NCBI GenBank assembly: GCA_022825235.1
Contig: JAJDYI010000017.1
Location: 157,489-221,488 of the forward strand
Reading direction: 5' to 3'
Source of the DNA: Alphaproteobacteria bacterium
Lineage (GTDB): Bacteria > Pseudomonadota > Alphaproteobacteria > TMED109
Length of the DNA: 64,000 nt
Made by a program: the position numbers and the translations under genes
Notes under the pieces: generated by a model
Told to the model about the DNA's origin: nothing
The model's database searches: none
Seen by the model: the letters and a program-made list of their open reading frames with translations, nothing else
Part shown: piece by piece, positions 1 through 8,926 of the stretch
Position numbering within the stretch: position 1 is the stretch's first letter
Layout: each line of letters starts with the position of its first letter

Positions 1-286
1 AGTCGAATGATGAACTCCACGCCCGAGTTCTATCTCGGTCGAGAGTGCGCAGCAGCGGCTGTTCTGGTTCAGCCAAGGGGTCCCGGTCGGCATGAAGTGA
101 ACGGATGCAAGCGCGGATAGGCAACCCGCCAAAGCCGGACGGCTAGGAAGGCCCGCAGGATCTGTCCGGGGATGGCGTCGCGATGCCGGTGCGACGCACG
201 CAGGAACTCCACCCGCTACGTCGGGCGAAAACACCCTCCTTCGCGCAGAAGGCGGTCCGTGCAGGAAATCACCTAACTAAAGCCTG
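1..286. other. Left edge, no confident gene
   Basis: No start-to-stop gene is convincing here. One frame running in from the left edge ends at a TGA at 98-100 and could be the tail of a gene lying outside the window, but the fragment is too short to identify. The rest, up to the AT-richer patch near 287, shows nothing I can support. Confidence 0.3.
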
Positions 287-315
287 TTGTAGACGATATT
301 TGTTCTATTTATGTT
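287..315 (+). promoter_or_regulatory. Possible promoter of the tra operon
   Basis: An AT-rich island in GC-rich surroundings holds TTGTAG (287-292) and TATGTT (310-315) separated by 17 nt, a sigma-70-like arrangement. Transcription would start near 322, only about 2 nt before the ATG at 324, implying a leaderless or nearly leaderless message. This rests on sequence resemblance only. Confidence 0.3.
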
Positions 316-323
316 CTCAAGCT

Positions 324-1028
324 ATGAGACGCCTGGAAGATCAGTTCCGTACCGCACTACGCGCATACCTGACTCAGCGTGGGATCAGCGGGCGACACTT
401 TGGACGGAAAGTCCTTGGCGACCCCGGCTTTGTCGCGTCGCTTGATCGAGGCCGGCGGATCGGCCTGCGGACCGCCGATCGAGTGCTTGCCTTCATGGGT
501 GAGCCAACCATTGGTCCTGCCTTCCGGCGCGAGGTCGAGGCCTTCCTTTGTCACCGTGGTGCGAAGGCGTACGTGCTCGGCCAAGAGACGACGGGGGACT
601 TCTCCTTCGTCAAGCGGCTGCGCAAGGGCGAATCCTTCCGGCTCGAGACCGTGGACCGGGTGCGGGCCTGGATGTGCGCACGGGCCGACGAGTCATGCCT
701 CAGGGCGATGCACGAGGCTGTGGCGGGGAACCCGCTGCTCGCGCCGCACGCCGATACCGATGCTCCGGCCGGACCCGCATTCACACAACCAGGAGAGACC
801 AGCATGATGAACCAAGAGGGAACTTATCTCAGCACGCGCCGGGCGGCAGCCTACCTGGGGCTGTCGCCTCGCACGCTGGATCGCTACCGGGTGAGTGGCG
901 GCGGACCCGACTTTCACCGCTTTGGCGGCCGGGTCCTGTACCGCAAGACCGATCTTGAGCGCTGGGCCACTGAGCGCAGGGTGAGGTCGACGCCCGAGGG
1001 GGACATTGAGCCCCGGAGGGTGGCTTGA
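324..1028 (+). CDS. Regulator: two similar small domains plus MerR/excisionase-type HTH
   Basis: A 235-residue reading frame. Residues about 8-55 and 66-112 are similar to each other (pattern FR..V..FL..RG, then GD..FV..L..G, then RL.T.DRV..FM/WM) and resemble small repressor-like domains common in alphaproteobacteria. From about residue 161 it becomes a MerR/AlpA-type winged helix (TRRAAAYLGLSPRTLDRYR, then a charged wing). As first gene of the transfer operon it probably regulates it. A strong ribosome-binding site inside the frame (791-796) before ATG 804 suggests the last 74 residues are also, or mainly, made as a separate HTH protein. An upstream extension to an ATG at 183 is possible, but its composition looks non-coding. 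The stop overlaps the next start (TGATG). Confidence 0.6.
   Translation: MRRLEDQFRTALRAYLTQRGISGRHFGRKVLGDPGFVASLDRGRRIGLRTADRVLAFMGEPTIGPAFRREVEAFLCHRGAKAYVLGQETTGDFSFVKRLRKGESFRLETVDRVRAWMCARADESCLRAMHEAVAGNPLLAPHADTDAPAGPAFTQPGETSMMNQEGTYLSTRRAAAYLGLSPRTLDRYRVSGGGPDFHRFGGRVLYRKTDLERWATERRVRSTPEGDIEPRRVA
791..806 (+). promoter_or_regulatory. Internal ribosome-binding site and start
   Basis: AGGAGA at 791-796 lies 7 nt before ATG 804 (a second ATG follows at 807), all in frame within the regulator gene. It is the best Shine-Dalgarno match in this area and would give a stand-alone 74-residue excisionase-like HTH protein ending at 1028. The upstream repeat domains could then be a separate protein fused by loss of a stop, or a true two-product gene. 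Confidence 0.5.
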
Positions 1029-1363
1029 TGGGTCTCCGCGTCCCGTCGGCGCCGGGGAGCCGCCGGGATCGCCTGGTCAGGATGGCAACGCTCGCGATCG
1101 TGTCGCTCTTCCTCGTGTTCCTCGGGATCGACCTGGCGTTCGCCACCACCGACACGACATTCGACGCCCCGCTCGACACCGTGACCGACATGGTCTCGGG
1201 CACCGGCGGGCAGCTCGCGGCGGCGCTCGCAGTGGGCGCGGCGCTGGTGGGTTCGGTACTCCGTTTCAACGCCATGCAGCTGATGGGCGCGGTCGGCGTG
1301 GGGGTCGCGGCGGGCGCCGGCACGGGCATCGTGACCGGCCTCGTCGGCACGGCGATCGTCTGA
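1028..1363 (+). CDS. traA: TraA-like conjugative pilin precursor
   Basis: A 111-residue protein with a basic N-terminus, a long hydrophobic signal segment ending near AFA (about residue 39) and a mature part of about 72 residues. The mature part has two hydrophobic, Gly/Ala-rich stretches, the layout of F-type pilin. F prepilin is 121 residues, so the length fits. Its position directly before traL supports the call, since pilin sequences themselves are weakly conserved. An in-frame TTG at 1025 would also work, but ATG 1028 is preferred. The mature subunit would be processed in the inner membrane and polymerised into the conjugative pilus. Confidence 0.75.
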   Translation: MGLRVPSAPGSRRDRLVRMATLAIVSLFLVFLGIDLAFATTDTTFDAPLDTVTDMVSGTGGQLAAALAVGAALVGSVLRFNAMQLMGAVGVGVAAGAGTGIVTGLVGTAIV

Positions 1364-1370
1364 GGCGATC

Positions 1371-1664
1371 GTGAGCGATACCCAGCGTCACGTCATCCCG
1401 CGCCGGCTCGACGACCCCGAGCGCTGGTTGTTCTGGACGGTGGACGAGGCCGCGGTGCTGATGGGCCCGGCGCTCCTCGGCCTCGCCGCCAACCAGTTCG
1501 TGCCGGGCCTGGTCGCGGGCGTCGGCGGCTGGCTGCTGCTCCGCCGCGTCAAGCGCGGCGGCGGCGCCAACATCGCGCGCTACGCCCTCTACTGGTTCCT
1601 GCCGGACTTCGTGCTGCGCCTGAAGGCGACGCCGCCGAGTCACCTCCGGCGGTTCGTCGGGTAG
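1371..1664 (+). CDS. traL: TraL, T4SS inner-membrane component
   Basis: A 97-residue protein starting with GTG. It has the TraL layout: a short basic N-terminus (IPRRLDDPERWLFWTVDE), two adjacent hydrophobic segments (about 28-58) and a basic tail. F TraL is 91 residues. TraL/VirB3-type proteins sit in the inner membrane and work with the TraC/VirB4 ATPase in pilus assembly. It follows traA by 7 nt and precedes traE by 7 nt. Confidence 0.85.
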   Translation: MSDTQRHVIPRRLDDPERWLFWTVDEAAVLMGPALLGLAANQFVPGLVAGVGGWLLLRRVKRGGGANIARYALYWFLPDFVLRLKATPPSHLRRFVG

Positions 1665-1671
1665 GGCGGGC

Positions 1672-2223
1672 ATGCAGCGCGAAATCATGGAGACCGGGCT
1701 TCGCCGCGCCCGCGACGCCCGCGTGGCGCTGGCAGGCCTCCTGGTGCTCTCGATGACCGCCAACCTCGTCCTCGCCGTCGGCCTCGCCGGGCGCGAGGCG
1801 GTCACCGTGCTCGTGCCCGCGGTGACCGGGCCGGCCTGGGAGGTCGGCGGAGGGCGCGCCGGCCAACGCTACCTCGAGGACATGGCGCGGACCGTGGCGG
1901 TGACGCTGCTCTCGCTCACGCCGGAGAACGCCGGGCACGTGCGCGAGGCGGCGGCCCGCCTGAGCCACCCCTCGGCGCGGGGCGCGATCAGTGCCTGGGT
2001 GGCGTCGGAGGCCCGGCGCATGGCCGGTCGCGACCTGGCCTCGGCGTTCTACCCCAAACGCATCAAGGCGAATCCGGGGACGCTTGCCGTCAACGTCGAG
2101 GGCGAGCTCGCCACTTGGATCGGGCGGGAGGAAGCCGCCCGCGAGGACAGGCGCTACCGCCTCTCGTTCCGGCTCGACGCCGGACGGCTGGGCCTGGTGC
2201 GCTTCGAGGAGATGGAGGAATGA
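1672..2223 (+). CDS. traE: TraE, VirB8-like T4SS protein
   Basis: A 183-residue protein with one N-terminal membrane helix (about 19-40) followed by a periplasmic domain, as in TraE/VirB8 proteins (F TraE is 188). It contains the family-type YLEDMARTVAVTLLSLTPEN segment and a C-terminal beta-rich half. It links inner-membrane and core components of the mating channel. Its stop overlaps the traK start by 4 nt (ATGA). Confidence 0.85.
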   Translation: MQREIMETGLRRARDARVALAGLLVLSMTANLVLAVGLAGREAVTVLVPAVTGPAWEVGGGRAGQRYLEDMARTVAVTLLSLTPENAGHVREAAARLSHPSARGAISAWVASEARRMAGRDLASAFYPKRIKANPGTLAVNVEGELATWIGREEAAREDRRYRLSFRLDAGRLGLVRFEEMEE

Positions 2224-3008
2224 ACATGTACCGGAACCCGACATGCAGACAGCCTGCCACTGGTAGCCGCGCCGGCCATCGCGTATCCGTGCTGCTGGTG
2301 GCGTGCGTCGCGTTTGGTGCCCTGCCCGGACCGGCCGCGGCGATCCAGACGCTGGAGGCGACGGACCATGCCGAGCTGGAGGCGGCAGTCTCCGCCACGG
2401 GCGTGAGTCGCGTGGCCCTGGCCGACGACCGGATCCGGCGGGTCATCCGGAGCCCGGGCGGGTTCGATGTCGAGCACGATGCCATCTCGGGTGATCTGTA
2501 TCTCCGTCCCGTGGAAGCATTGGATCCGGCGTCGGACGGGATGGTTGGCGCCCCGTTGCCGATCACACTGTTCCTCGGCACCGAGCGGGGATTCACTTAC
2601 CGCCTCTCGCTGATTCCGGACGTCCGGCCCTCGGCCCAGGTGCTGATCCGCAATGCCGCCGCCGCTCCTGAATCAAATCTGCAGGCGTCGCCCACCGCGA
2701 TGCGCGACACCAGGGTTGCGGAGTTGGCCCGGCTGGTGCAGGCCGCCGCGCGCCGCGAGGGCCTGCATGGCTACGCCGTCGAGGCGGGCCGGGCGGGGCC
2801 GGGCCACCGGGCTATCGAGACCTGGCGCGGGGCGCAGTTCACTGCGCATGTCATGGCAGTCGATTCCGCCGCTGACACAGGTGTGCTGGCCGAACGCTTC
2901 GGGACCGGGGTCGCCGCGGTCTGGATCGCCGCCCCGCAGCCCGGCGTGACCCGGGAACGGATAGCGGTCGTTGTGACGGAACCGGGCCGGGTGGGGGCCC
3001 GGCGATGA
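2220..3008 (+). CDS. traK: TraK, VirB9-like secretin-like core protein
   Basis: A 262-residue protein with a signal peptide ending near PAAA (about residue 40). A beta-rich N-terminal domain (DDRIRRVIRSPGGFDVEHD) and GDLYLRP motif are typical of TraK. Family role: forms the outer-membrane-proximal ring of the T4SS core with TraV and TraB. ATG 2220 is chosen because it overlaps the traE stop; the frame is open further upstream without a better start. Confidence 0.85.
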   Translation: MNMYRNPTCRQPATGSRAGHRVSVLLVACVAFGALPGPAAAIQTLEATDHAELEAAVSATGVSRVALADDRIRRVIRSPGGFDVEHDAISGDLYLRPVEALDPASDGMVGAPLPITLFLGTERGFTYRLSLIPDVRPSAQVLIRNAAAAPESNLQASPTAMRDTRVAELARLVQAAARREGLHGYAVEAGRAGPGHRAIETWRGAQFTAHVMAVDSAADTGVLAERFGTGVAAVWIAAPQPGVTRERIAVVVTEPGRVGARR

Positions 3009-4264
3009 GTGCGGCTGCAACCGGGGCCCGCGCGCAGGCGGTCGATGCCGATGCCGGTGGTGTACGCCGTCGCCAGCTGCTGGTCTTCTCAGGCCTGGCC
3101 GCCGTGCTGCTGGTGGCGCTCGCCCTGTGGCTTGGGATGGGCAGCGGCGGCGCGCCGCCTGCTGCAACCGGTATCGATGCCGAGCTGGCGGGACCGGATA
3201 CTGCGGAGGAGGCGTGGACGCGGCGATCGGAGGCGCGGATCGGGACGATCGAGGCTCGCCTCCGCGAGATGCAGACAGACGCCCGGCGCCTCGGCGCGGA
3301 GAACGAGCGGCTGAGGGAGCGGCTCGCTGCGGACGCGGCGGATGCACGTGCGGTGATCGACCGACAGGCCGCGATGATCGACGACCTGGAGCGGCGCGTG
3401 ACGGAGCGACTGCCCGCGGTCGTGGATCCCGGGCAGGCGTCGGTGTTTCCGGGTGCGCCCGTCGGGCCGGGGCACGATGTCGACGATGGACTCCCGATCC
3501 CTGAGGCCCCGCCGCCGCTGATCGAGACCTTCGAATTGGACGGCTCGTCCTCCGGTGCCGCTGTAATCGAAGTTTGGAAGCCGCTCTCCACGTGGCTCCC
3601 CGCGGGGAGCCACGCCGAGGCGGTCGTGCTCGCCGGCGTCGACGCTTCGGCCGGCATCTCCTCCCAGGGCGACCCGCGGCCGGTCCTTCTGCGGCTCACT
3701 GGCCCCGCCTGGACCGCCGCCACGGACGGCATTGCCCAACGCGTGGACATCGCGGGTTGCACCGTGACCGGCGCTGCGCACGGCGATCTCTCGTCGGAGA
3801 AGGTCTACGCGCGGCTCCGGACCCTGACCTGCGCAGGTCCCGAGCCCGGGAGCGTGATCGAGACGGAGGTCGCGGGGTTCATCGCGGGCTCCGGCAAGAC
3901 CGGGGTGCGCGGTCCCGTCGTGAGCCGCGAGGGCGCACTCGTCCAGAAGGCGTTCCTCGCGGGGCTCGTCTCGGGCGCCGGACAGGGGGCTGCGCAGGCA
4001 TTCCAACCGCAGGCCGTCGCCACCGGCGGCGGCACGGCAGCGGTCGCCAACACCGGTCTTGCGGACATCGGCCGGGCAGGGCTGGGCGCGGGCGCTGCGT
4101 CCGCCGGCGGCAAGGTCGCGGACTACCTGATCCGCCGTGCCGAGCAGTACCAGCCGGTCATCCAGTTGCGTTCGGGCACGCGTGTGAGCGTCGTGTTCCT
4201 GGAAGGCGCCCGCCTCGACGGCGGGCTGCTCGGCGACCACGGCAACAGGGGGGAAAGCCAATGA
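3005..4264 (+). CDS. traB: TraB, VirB10-like core scaffold
   Basis: A 419-residue protein with a cytoplasmic N-terminus, one membrane helix (about 26-46), a long Glu/Arg-rich coiled coil (about 65-135) and a C-terminal VirB10-type domain containing WLPAGSHAEAVVLAGVDAS. F TraB is 475, so this is a slightly short member. It spans the envelope and couples inner-membrane ATPase activity to the outer-membrane pore. It overlaps traK and traV by 4 nt on each side. Confidence 0.9.
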   Translation: MSAAATGARAQAVDADAGGVRRRQLLVFSGLAAVLLVALALWLGMGSGGAPPAATGIDAELAGPDTAEEAWTRRSEARIGTIEARLREMQTDARRLGAENERLRERLAADAADARAVIDRQAAMIDDLERRVTERLPAVVDPGQASVFPGAPVGPGHDVDDGLPIPEAPPPLIETFELDGSSSGAAVIEVWKPLSTWLPAGSHAEAVVLAGVDASAGISSQGDPRPVLLRLTGPAWTAATDGIAQRVDIAGCTVTGAAHGDLSSEKVYARLRTLTCAGPEPGSVIETEVAGFIAGSGKTGVRGPVVSREGALVQKAFLAGLVSGAGQGAAQAFQPQAVATGGGTAAVANTGLADIGRAGLGAGAASAGGKVADYLIRRAEQYQPVIQLRSGTRVSVVFLEGARLDGGLLGDHGNRGESQ

Positions 4265-4800
4265 AGACGAACGTGATGCGGTCACTTGGAGCGGGCGGGA
4301 TTGTCGCCGCGGGTGCGCTGCTGGCGGGGTGCTCCGCCACCCATGTCGGCGAATCCTGGCAGTGCCCATTGGCCCAGGGCACCTCGTGCACGACCATCGT
4401 CGAGGCTGATCCCGCCGTGCCTGCCCGTGTCGCCCAGCCGGCCGTCATGTTCGGGGAGCCGCTGCGGGAAGCTCGCCGCCCGCTGGACGGTAATGCTGCC
4501 TGCGATGACGGCTGCGAACCGTTCGGCTGGCTCAGGGGGTTGTTCGGGGTCGGTTCCGACATCGATTCGTCCCACCCGGCACAGAAAACGCCCGAAACGG
4601 CCTCAGTTACCCATCATTCCATCGGGCAGGATGGCGCGGCACCGTCAGCCCCGCCCGCGTCCGCTACTGAAGCGTCCCTCCGCGTGCCGGAGGTGCTGGG
4701 CCGCATCTGGATCGCGCCCTTCGTCGATGCGGACGGCATCTACCGCGAGGCCCACTGGGTGTGGGTGGTGCTGGAACCGGCCGGCTGGAAGCTCCCGTGA
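4261..4800 (+). CDS. traV: TraV, T4SS outer-membrane lipoprotein
   Basis: A 179-residue protein with a lipoprotein signal (LLAGC, Cys about residue 22) followed by a Cys-containing N-terminal segment (WQCPLAQGTSC) and a low-complexity middle. The C-terminal segment (VLGRIWIAPFVDADGIYREA) is typical of TraV. F TraV is 171 residues. It anchors the TraK/TraB core complex in the outer membrane. The start at 4261 overlaps the traB stop, and the traC GTG start overlaps its own stop. Confidence 0.85.
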   Translation: MKTNVMRSLGAGGIVAAGALLAGCSATHVGESWQCPLAQGTSCTTIVEADPAVPARVAQPAVMFGEPLREARRPLDGNAACDDGCEPFGWLRGLFGVGSDIDSSHPAQKTPETASVTHHSIGQDGAAPSAPPASATEASLRVPEVLGRIWIAPFVDADGIYREAHWVWVVLEPAGWKLP

Positions 4801-7364
4801 TCGGCCGCCTGCTGGAACTCTTCGAGGGGCCGGAGGCGCCGGCTCCCTGGGTCCCGCCTGCGTTGCCGGCGACACTCCACCAGATCCTCCCTTGGCGCGC
4901 CTGGGACGAGCGGAGCGAACTCTACGCCAATGCGTCGAGCACGGGGTTCGTTCTGGAGATCCCACCCTTCATCGGGATCGACGAGGAGGTGGCGGGCGCG
5001 CTTGCGGGAACCTTCGCCGACGCCGCGCCGGAGCACTGCACCCTCCAGGTGCTGCACTGGGCGAGCCCCCGCTTCGGGGCCGCCTACGACGACTGGGCAG
5101 CGCCCCGTGCGGGTGCGGGCGGGGTCCAGGCGCGGATCGGTGAGCGCCGCGGCGCGCTGCTGCGCCCGGCCGGCTGGCGGAGGCTTCATGTCGGCGGCCC
5201 GCCAAACACGCTCTCCGACTACCGGGTCTTCGTCACCGCCTGCCTTGCGGGGCCGCCGGGACCGGCCGCGGAGACCGGGCTCGGCGCCTTCCGCCGCGCG
5301 CTTGAAGGCACGCTCGCGTCGGCGGGTGCGTGGGCGCGGCGGCTTGAGCCCGACGCGCTGCTTGCCCTCGCCGCCGAGCTCGTGGCGCCCGACGTCCGGG
5401 GCACGGACGACGGCGGCATTCGCCCGCCGCCCCGGCGCTGGTCGCCGCGCGATCCGCTGCACGAGCAGTGCATCGCGCCGGGGCGGGCGCTCACCGTCGC
5501 TCCCACGGGGCTCACCTTCCACCACCCTGACGGCGAGGATGTGGCCGTCAGGGTGCTTTCCGCGATCACCTATCCCGAGGTCTGGCCGGGGTGGCGGGGT
5601 AATGCGCTGATCGGCGACTTTCACCGCGACTTCCTGCAGCCTGGTTGCCCCGTGCTGACGGCGCTCGTCCTCACCACCGGCGACGAGGCAGCGGGCGAGA
5701 AGGCGTTCCTCAAGTCGGCCCGCGCCACCCAGCAGGCCGGGACCGGACTCGCACGGTATCTCCCGGGCCTCCCCGAGAAGGCGCGCGACTGGCAGGCGGT
5801 TACGGAGCGCGTCAAGGACGGCGAGAAGCTGGTGCGAGCCGCGTACATGGTGGCGGTGTACGCGCCGCTCGACGTGCTCGACGAGGCCGAGCAGGCGGTC
5901 CGTGCGATCTACCACGGGCAGGGCTGGCGGGTCGCGGCCGAGCGCTACGTGCAGCTCCCCTCGTGGCTCGCGTGCCTGCCGATGGCGGCCGCGGGCGGGC
6001 TCGACGCCGACTTCGAGCGGCTGGGGCGCATGAAGACGCTCCTCACCTCGTCGGCGGTCAACCTCGCCCCCGTGCACGGCGAGTGGCGAGGCCAGCCGGC
6101 CAGTCCGGACAACCCGCCGGCACTCTTCCTGATCGGCCGGCACGGCCAGCCCGCGTGCTGGTCGCCGTTCGCGAACGACGCCGGGAACTACAACGTCGCG
6201 GTCACGGGGAAGTCGGGCTCCGGCAAATCGGTCCTCATGCAGGAGCTGGTGACGGGCATCGTGGGTGCTGGCGGCGAGGCCGTGGTGATCGACGACGGCC
6301 GCTCGTTCCAGCACACGGCGGAGGCGCTCGGCGGTGCCTTCATCGCGTTCGGCAAGGACGCCGCGACACTCAACCCCTTCGCCATGATCGACGCCGGGAC
6401 GGCGAACCACGACGGCGACTACCGCGAGGAGTGCTTCGCGATGCTGGCCGGCGTCATCGGCCGCATGGCGCGGCGTCGGGGCTCGATCGACGACATCGAG
6501 GCGGCGCTGATTGCCGAGGCCATCGCGGCAGCCTGGGACGAATTGGGCAACGAGGCCGATCTCGGCACGGTCTGCAGGAACCTCGAGGGCCGGAACGACC
6601 GCCGCGCCAGGGACATGGCGACGGCGCTCGGCCCCTAGTGTCCGGGCGGGGCCATGGGGCGGCTGTTCGCGGGGTTGAACGTGCCGGATCTGGAGAACGC
6701 CATGACAGTGTTCGAGCTGGCCGAACTCAAGGGCCGGGGCGACATCCAGGGCGTCGTCCTCATGCTCGTCGTCTTCCTCGCCACGCAGCGCATGTACCAC
6801 GGGCCCCGCACGCGCGCCAAGGCCATCGTGATCGACGAGGCGTGGGACCTGCTCTCGGGCGAGGACAGCAAGGCGTTCCTCGAAGGGGCGGCAAGACGGG
6901 CACGGAAGTACCGGGGCGCACTCGTCACCGGCACGCAGTCGGTCAATGACTACTACGCCAACCCGGCGGCAAGGGCCGCGTGGGAGAACTCGGACTGGGT
7001 GATCTTCCTCGCCCAGAAGGACGAATCGGTCGAGCTCCTGAAGCAGGAGAAGCGCATCCACTGCGATCCCGGCATGGAGCGCGCGCTCAAGAGCCTGGCC
7101 ACCGCCGACGGCCGCTACGCCGAGCTGGTGCTGCACGGCCCCGACGGCTGGCGGGTGGCGCGCCTCGTGCTCGATCCGTGGTCGGTCGCGCTGTTCTCGT
7201 CGCGCGGCCCCGCCTTCGCGGCGGTCGAGAACCTGAAGGCGGAAGGGCTCACGACGACCGAGGCCATCGACCGCATCGCCGGTGGCGGAACCGCGACCGG
7301 CCCGGCCACCCGGGGGGATCAGCAGCAACAACCGGAACCGCAGGAACAGGGAGACCTTCCATGA
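4797..7364 (+). pseudogene. traC: TraC, VirB4-type ATPase gene with an in-frame TAG
   Basis: 855 codons from GTG 4797, close to F TraC (875). Walker A is GKSGSGKS near residues 471-478 and Walker B is VIDEAW near 678-683. Between them codon 614 (6636-6638) is TAG, inside the family motif that normally reads P-Y-x-x-G-G-x-x-G-R-x-F. Here it reads P-stop-C-P-G-G-A-M-G-R-L-F, so a Tyr codon has most likely become TAG. Frame and similarity continue unbroken afterwards to 7364. The truncated product keeps Walker A but loses Walker B, so it should not power pilus assembly. Alternatives are sequencing error, tRNA suppression, or two separately translated pieces (ATG 6654 is available). Confidence 0.88.
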
Positions 7365-7987
7365 CATCGAAACCATTGCCCGGGGCGGGGGAAGACCGGC
7401 CGCTCGCCTGGCCGGGCGATCCCGACGCGGTCAGCGCCGCCGACATCGACTTTGAGGCGGTGGCGCACGTGCTCGCCAACACGTGCCGTCGCGGCGGGCG
7501 GATGCGCCACTACCACTCGCTCGCCGCCCATGCGGTCGTCGTGAGCGAGGAGATCGAGGCCCTCCAGGGACTGCCGGTTGCGGACCGGCGCACCCTGTCG
7601 CTGCACGCACTGATCGCAGGCGCGGCCTCGGCCTGGCTCCGGGACCTGCCGGCCGGCGCCGCACGGGGCGCCGACCGCACTGGGAAGCTCGCCGCCACCG
7701 TCGAGCGCGCGCTCCGCGAGGCGGCGGGCCTCGACCCGGTGCTCGGCGAGGAACATGCGGAGCTGCTCAGGTTCGTCGACCGGATGGCAGCCTCGGCGGA
7801 AAGCCGCGATCTGCTCGACGGCACCGAGGCATCCGACGGCGCGCTGGCGTTTCCGCCATGCCGGCGCCGCGTCCGCCCCCTGGCGCCGGAGCGGGCGGCA
7901 CGGGCGTGGCTTGGCCGGTTGCAGGAGCTTCGCACGACGGACGGCACCGCGGGTGCCGTCACCGGTACCAATGCCACGCCGGCCTGA
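7361..7987 (+). CDS. HD-family phosphohydrolase-like protein lacking the HD pair
   Basis: A 208-residue protein. Residues about 25-105 follow the plan of YfbR-like/phage HD phosphohydrolases: D-I-x-F-E-A-V-A-H-V-L-A-N-x-C-R-x-G-G, then a His in the SLAAHAVVVSE segment. Where the family has LLHDA.E, this protein has LIAGAAS, so the metal-binding His-Asp pair is missing; only the later D-L-P is kept. It is therefore probably a binding or structural pseudo-enzyme. It is embedded in the transfer operon by overlaps with traC (4 nt) and trbI (17 nt), which suggests a role linked to transfer. Function unknown. Confidence 0.6.
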   Translation: MTSKPLPGAGEDRPLAWPGDPDAVSAADIDFEAVAHVLANTCRRGGRMRHYHSLAAHAVVVSEEIEALQGLPVADRRTLSLHALIAGAASAWLRDLPAGAARGADRTGKLAATVERALREAAGLDPVLGEEHAELLRFVDRMAASAESRDLLDGTEASDGALAFPPCRRRVRPLAPERAARAWLGRLQELRTTDGTAGAVTGTNATPA

Positions 7988-8405
7988 TCGCGCACGGCTG
8001 CCGGCGGACCCGCCGGCCATCGATCTGCCGGCGCTCCTCGCCACGCTGCTGCTCGCGGCCGCCGTTGCGGCGGCGGTCGCGGTGGCCATGGTCCGCCTGA
8101 CGCAGCCGGACCCGCCCCGGATCGCGAGCGTGCGGCTCGGCGAGCTGACCGCCCGGTTCGCGCTCGACGTGGCCGGCCATGACGGCTCCGAAGAAGCGGC
8201 GGCGAGCGAGGCCCGGCGCTGGGCGTCGGCGTTGCAGGATGCACTTCGCAACGTTGCGGAGCGTCACCGCGTGGTGCTGCTGCCAGCCCGGGCCATCGCG
8301 GCAGGCGCGGTGGACCTGACGCCCGAGGTCGAGGCGGCGCTCGCCCGGACGCTGGAGGCGCCCGCGGCGGGGGACGCGATGGCACCGGCAGGGGCGCGGC
8401 CGTGA
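7971..8405 (+). CDS. trbI: TrbI-like F-type conjugation protein
   Basis: A 144-residue protein with a basic, Pro-rich N-terminus, one membrane helix (about 21-44) and a periplasmic domain ending in an Ala/Glu-rich helix. Size (F TrbI 128) and position between traC and traW fit TrbI, which in F affects pilus outgrowth and retraction. Sequence identity to F is too low to judge by eye, so order carries most weight. It overlaps the preceding gene by 17 nt and the next by 4 nt. Confidence 0.65.
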   Translation: MPRRPDRARLPADPPAIDLPALLATLLLAAAVAAAVAVAMVRLTQPDPPRIASVRLGELTARFALDVAGHDGSEEAAASEARRWASALQDALRNVAERHRVVLLPARAIAAGAVDLTPEVEAALARTLEAPAAGDAMAPAGARP

Positions 8406-8926
8406 CGGCGCGCGCCCGTAACCGGGTTCTCGTCGGGATGGCGTTGTTCGCCGGGTTGTGGCTGCTCGCCGCCTCGCGCGTGCATGTCAACGCGAGCTGG
8501 TCGGACGGGGCCTGGGGATATCTCGCGCTGCCGCTCTTCGGCGATCTCGGCCCGGGTGACGTGGTGCTGTTCGACCCGCCGGAGGGTATCGGCGCGGAGG
8601 TGCCGTATCTCAAGACAGTGCGCGGTGTGCCGGGCGCGCGTGTCAACGTGGGCCCGGCACGGACCATCGTGGTCGACGGCCGGGTGCTCGGAACCGCGAA
8701 GGCCCGCGCCCGTGACGACCGGCCGCTCGAAGCAATCGCCGCCGGCACGGTGCCCGGGGGCCACTATTTCCTCCACGGGCCGCACCGGGACAGTCACGAC
8801 AGCCGCTACGCCGAGATCGGATTCGTTTCCCGCGATCGCATCCGGGCGCGGGCCGTGCCCCTGCCGGACATACCCTGGCTCGGGCTGGAGGGGCCGTTGG
8901 TGGGGCCGGAGGGGGTTCACCCGTGA
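8402..8926 (+). CDS. S26-type conjugation signal peptidase (TraF-peptidase/TrhF-like)
   Basis: A 174-residue protein with one N-terminal membrane helix (about 9-25) and a type I signal peptidase fold. The nucleophile region reads NASWSDGAWGYL, so the serine is kept but the usual Pro after it (S-x-P-x-G) is replaced. The general-base Lys lies in YLKTVRGVPG, and the C-terminal box is HRDSHDSRYAEIGFV. Such peptidases mature conjugative pilin. Placement between trbI and traW matches other F-type systems outside enterobacteria. It overlaps its neighbours by 4 nt. Confidence 0.8.
   Translation: MTARARNRVLVGMALFAGLWLLAASRVHVNASWSDGAWGYLALPLFGDLGPGDVVLFDPPEGIGAEVPYLKTVRGVPGARVNVGPARTIVVDGRVLGTAKARARDDRPLEAIAAGTVPGGHYFLHGPHRDSHDSRYAEIGFVSRDRIRARAVPLPDIPWLGLEGPLVGPEGVHP

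Noticed and set aside
1..100. Tail of a neutral zinc metallopeptidase
   Set aside because: A short frame ending at 98-100 has a faint resemblance to the end of such proteins, but about 15 residues are too few to support it.
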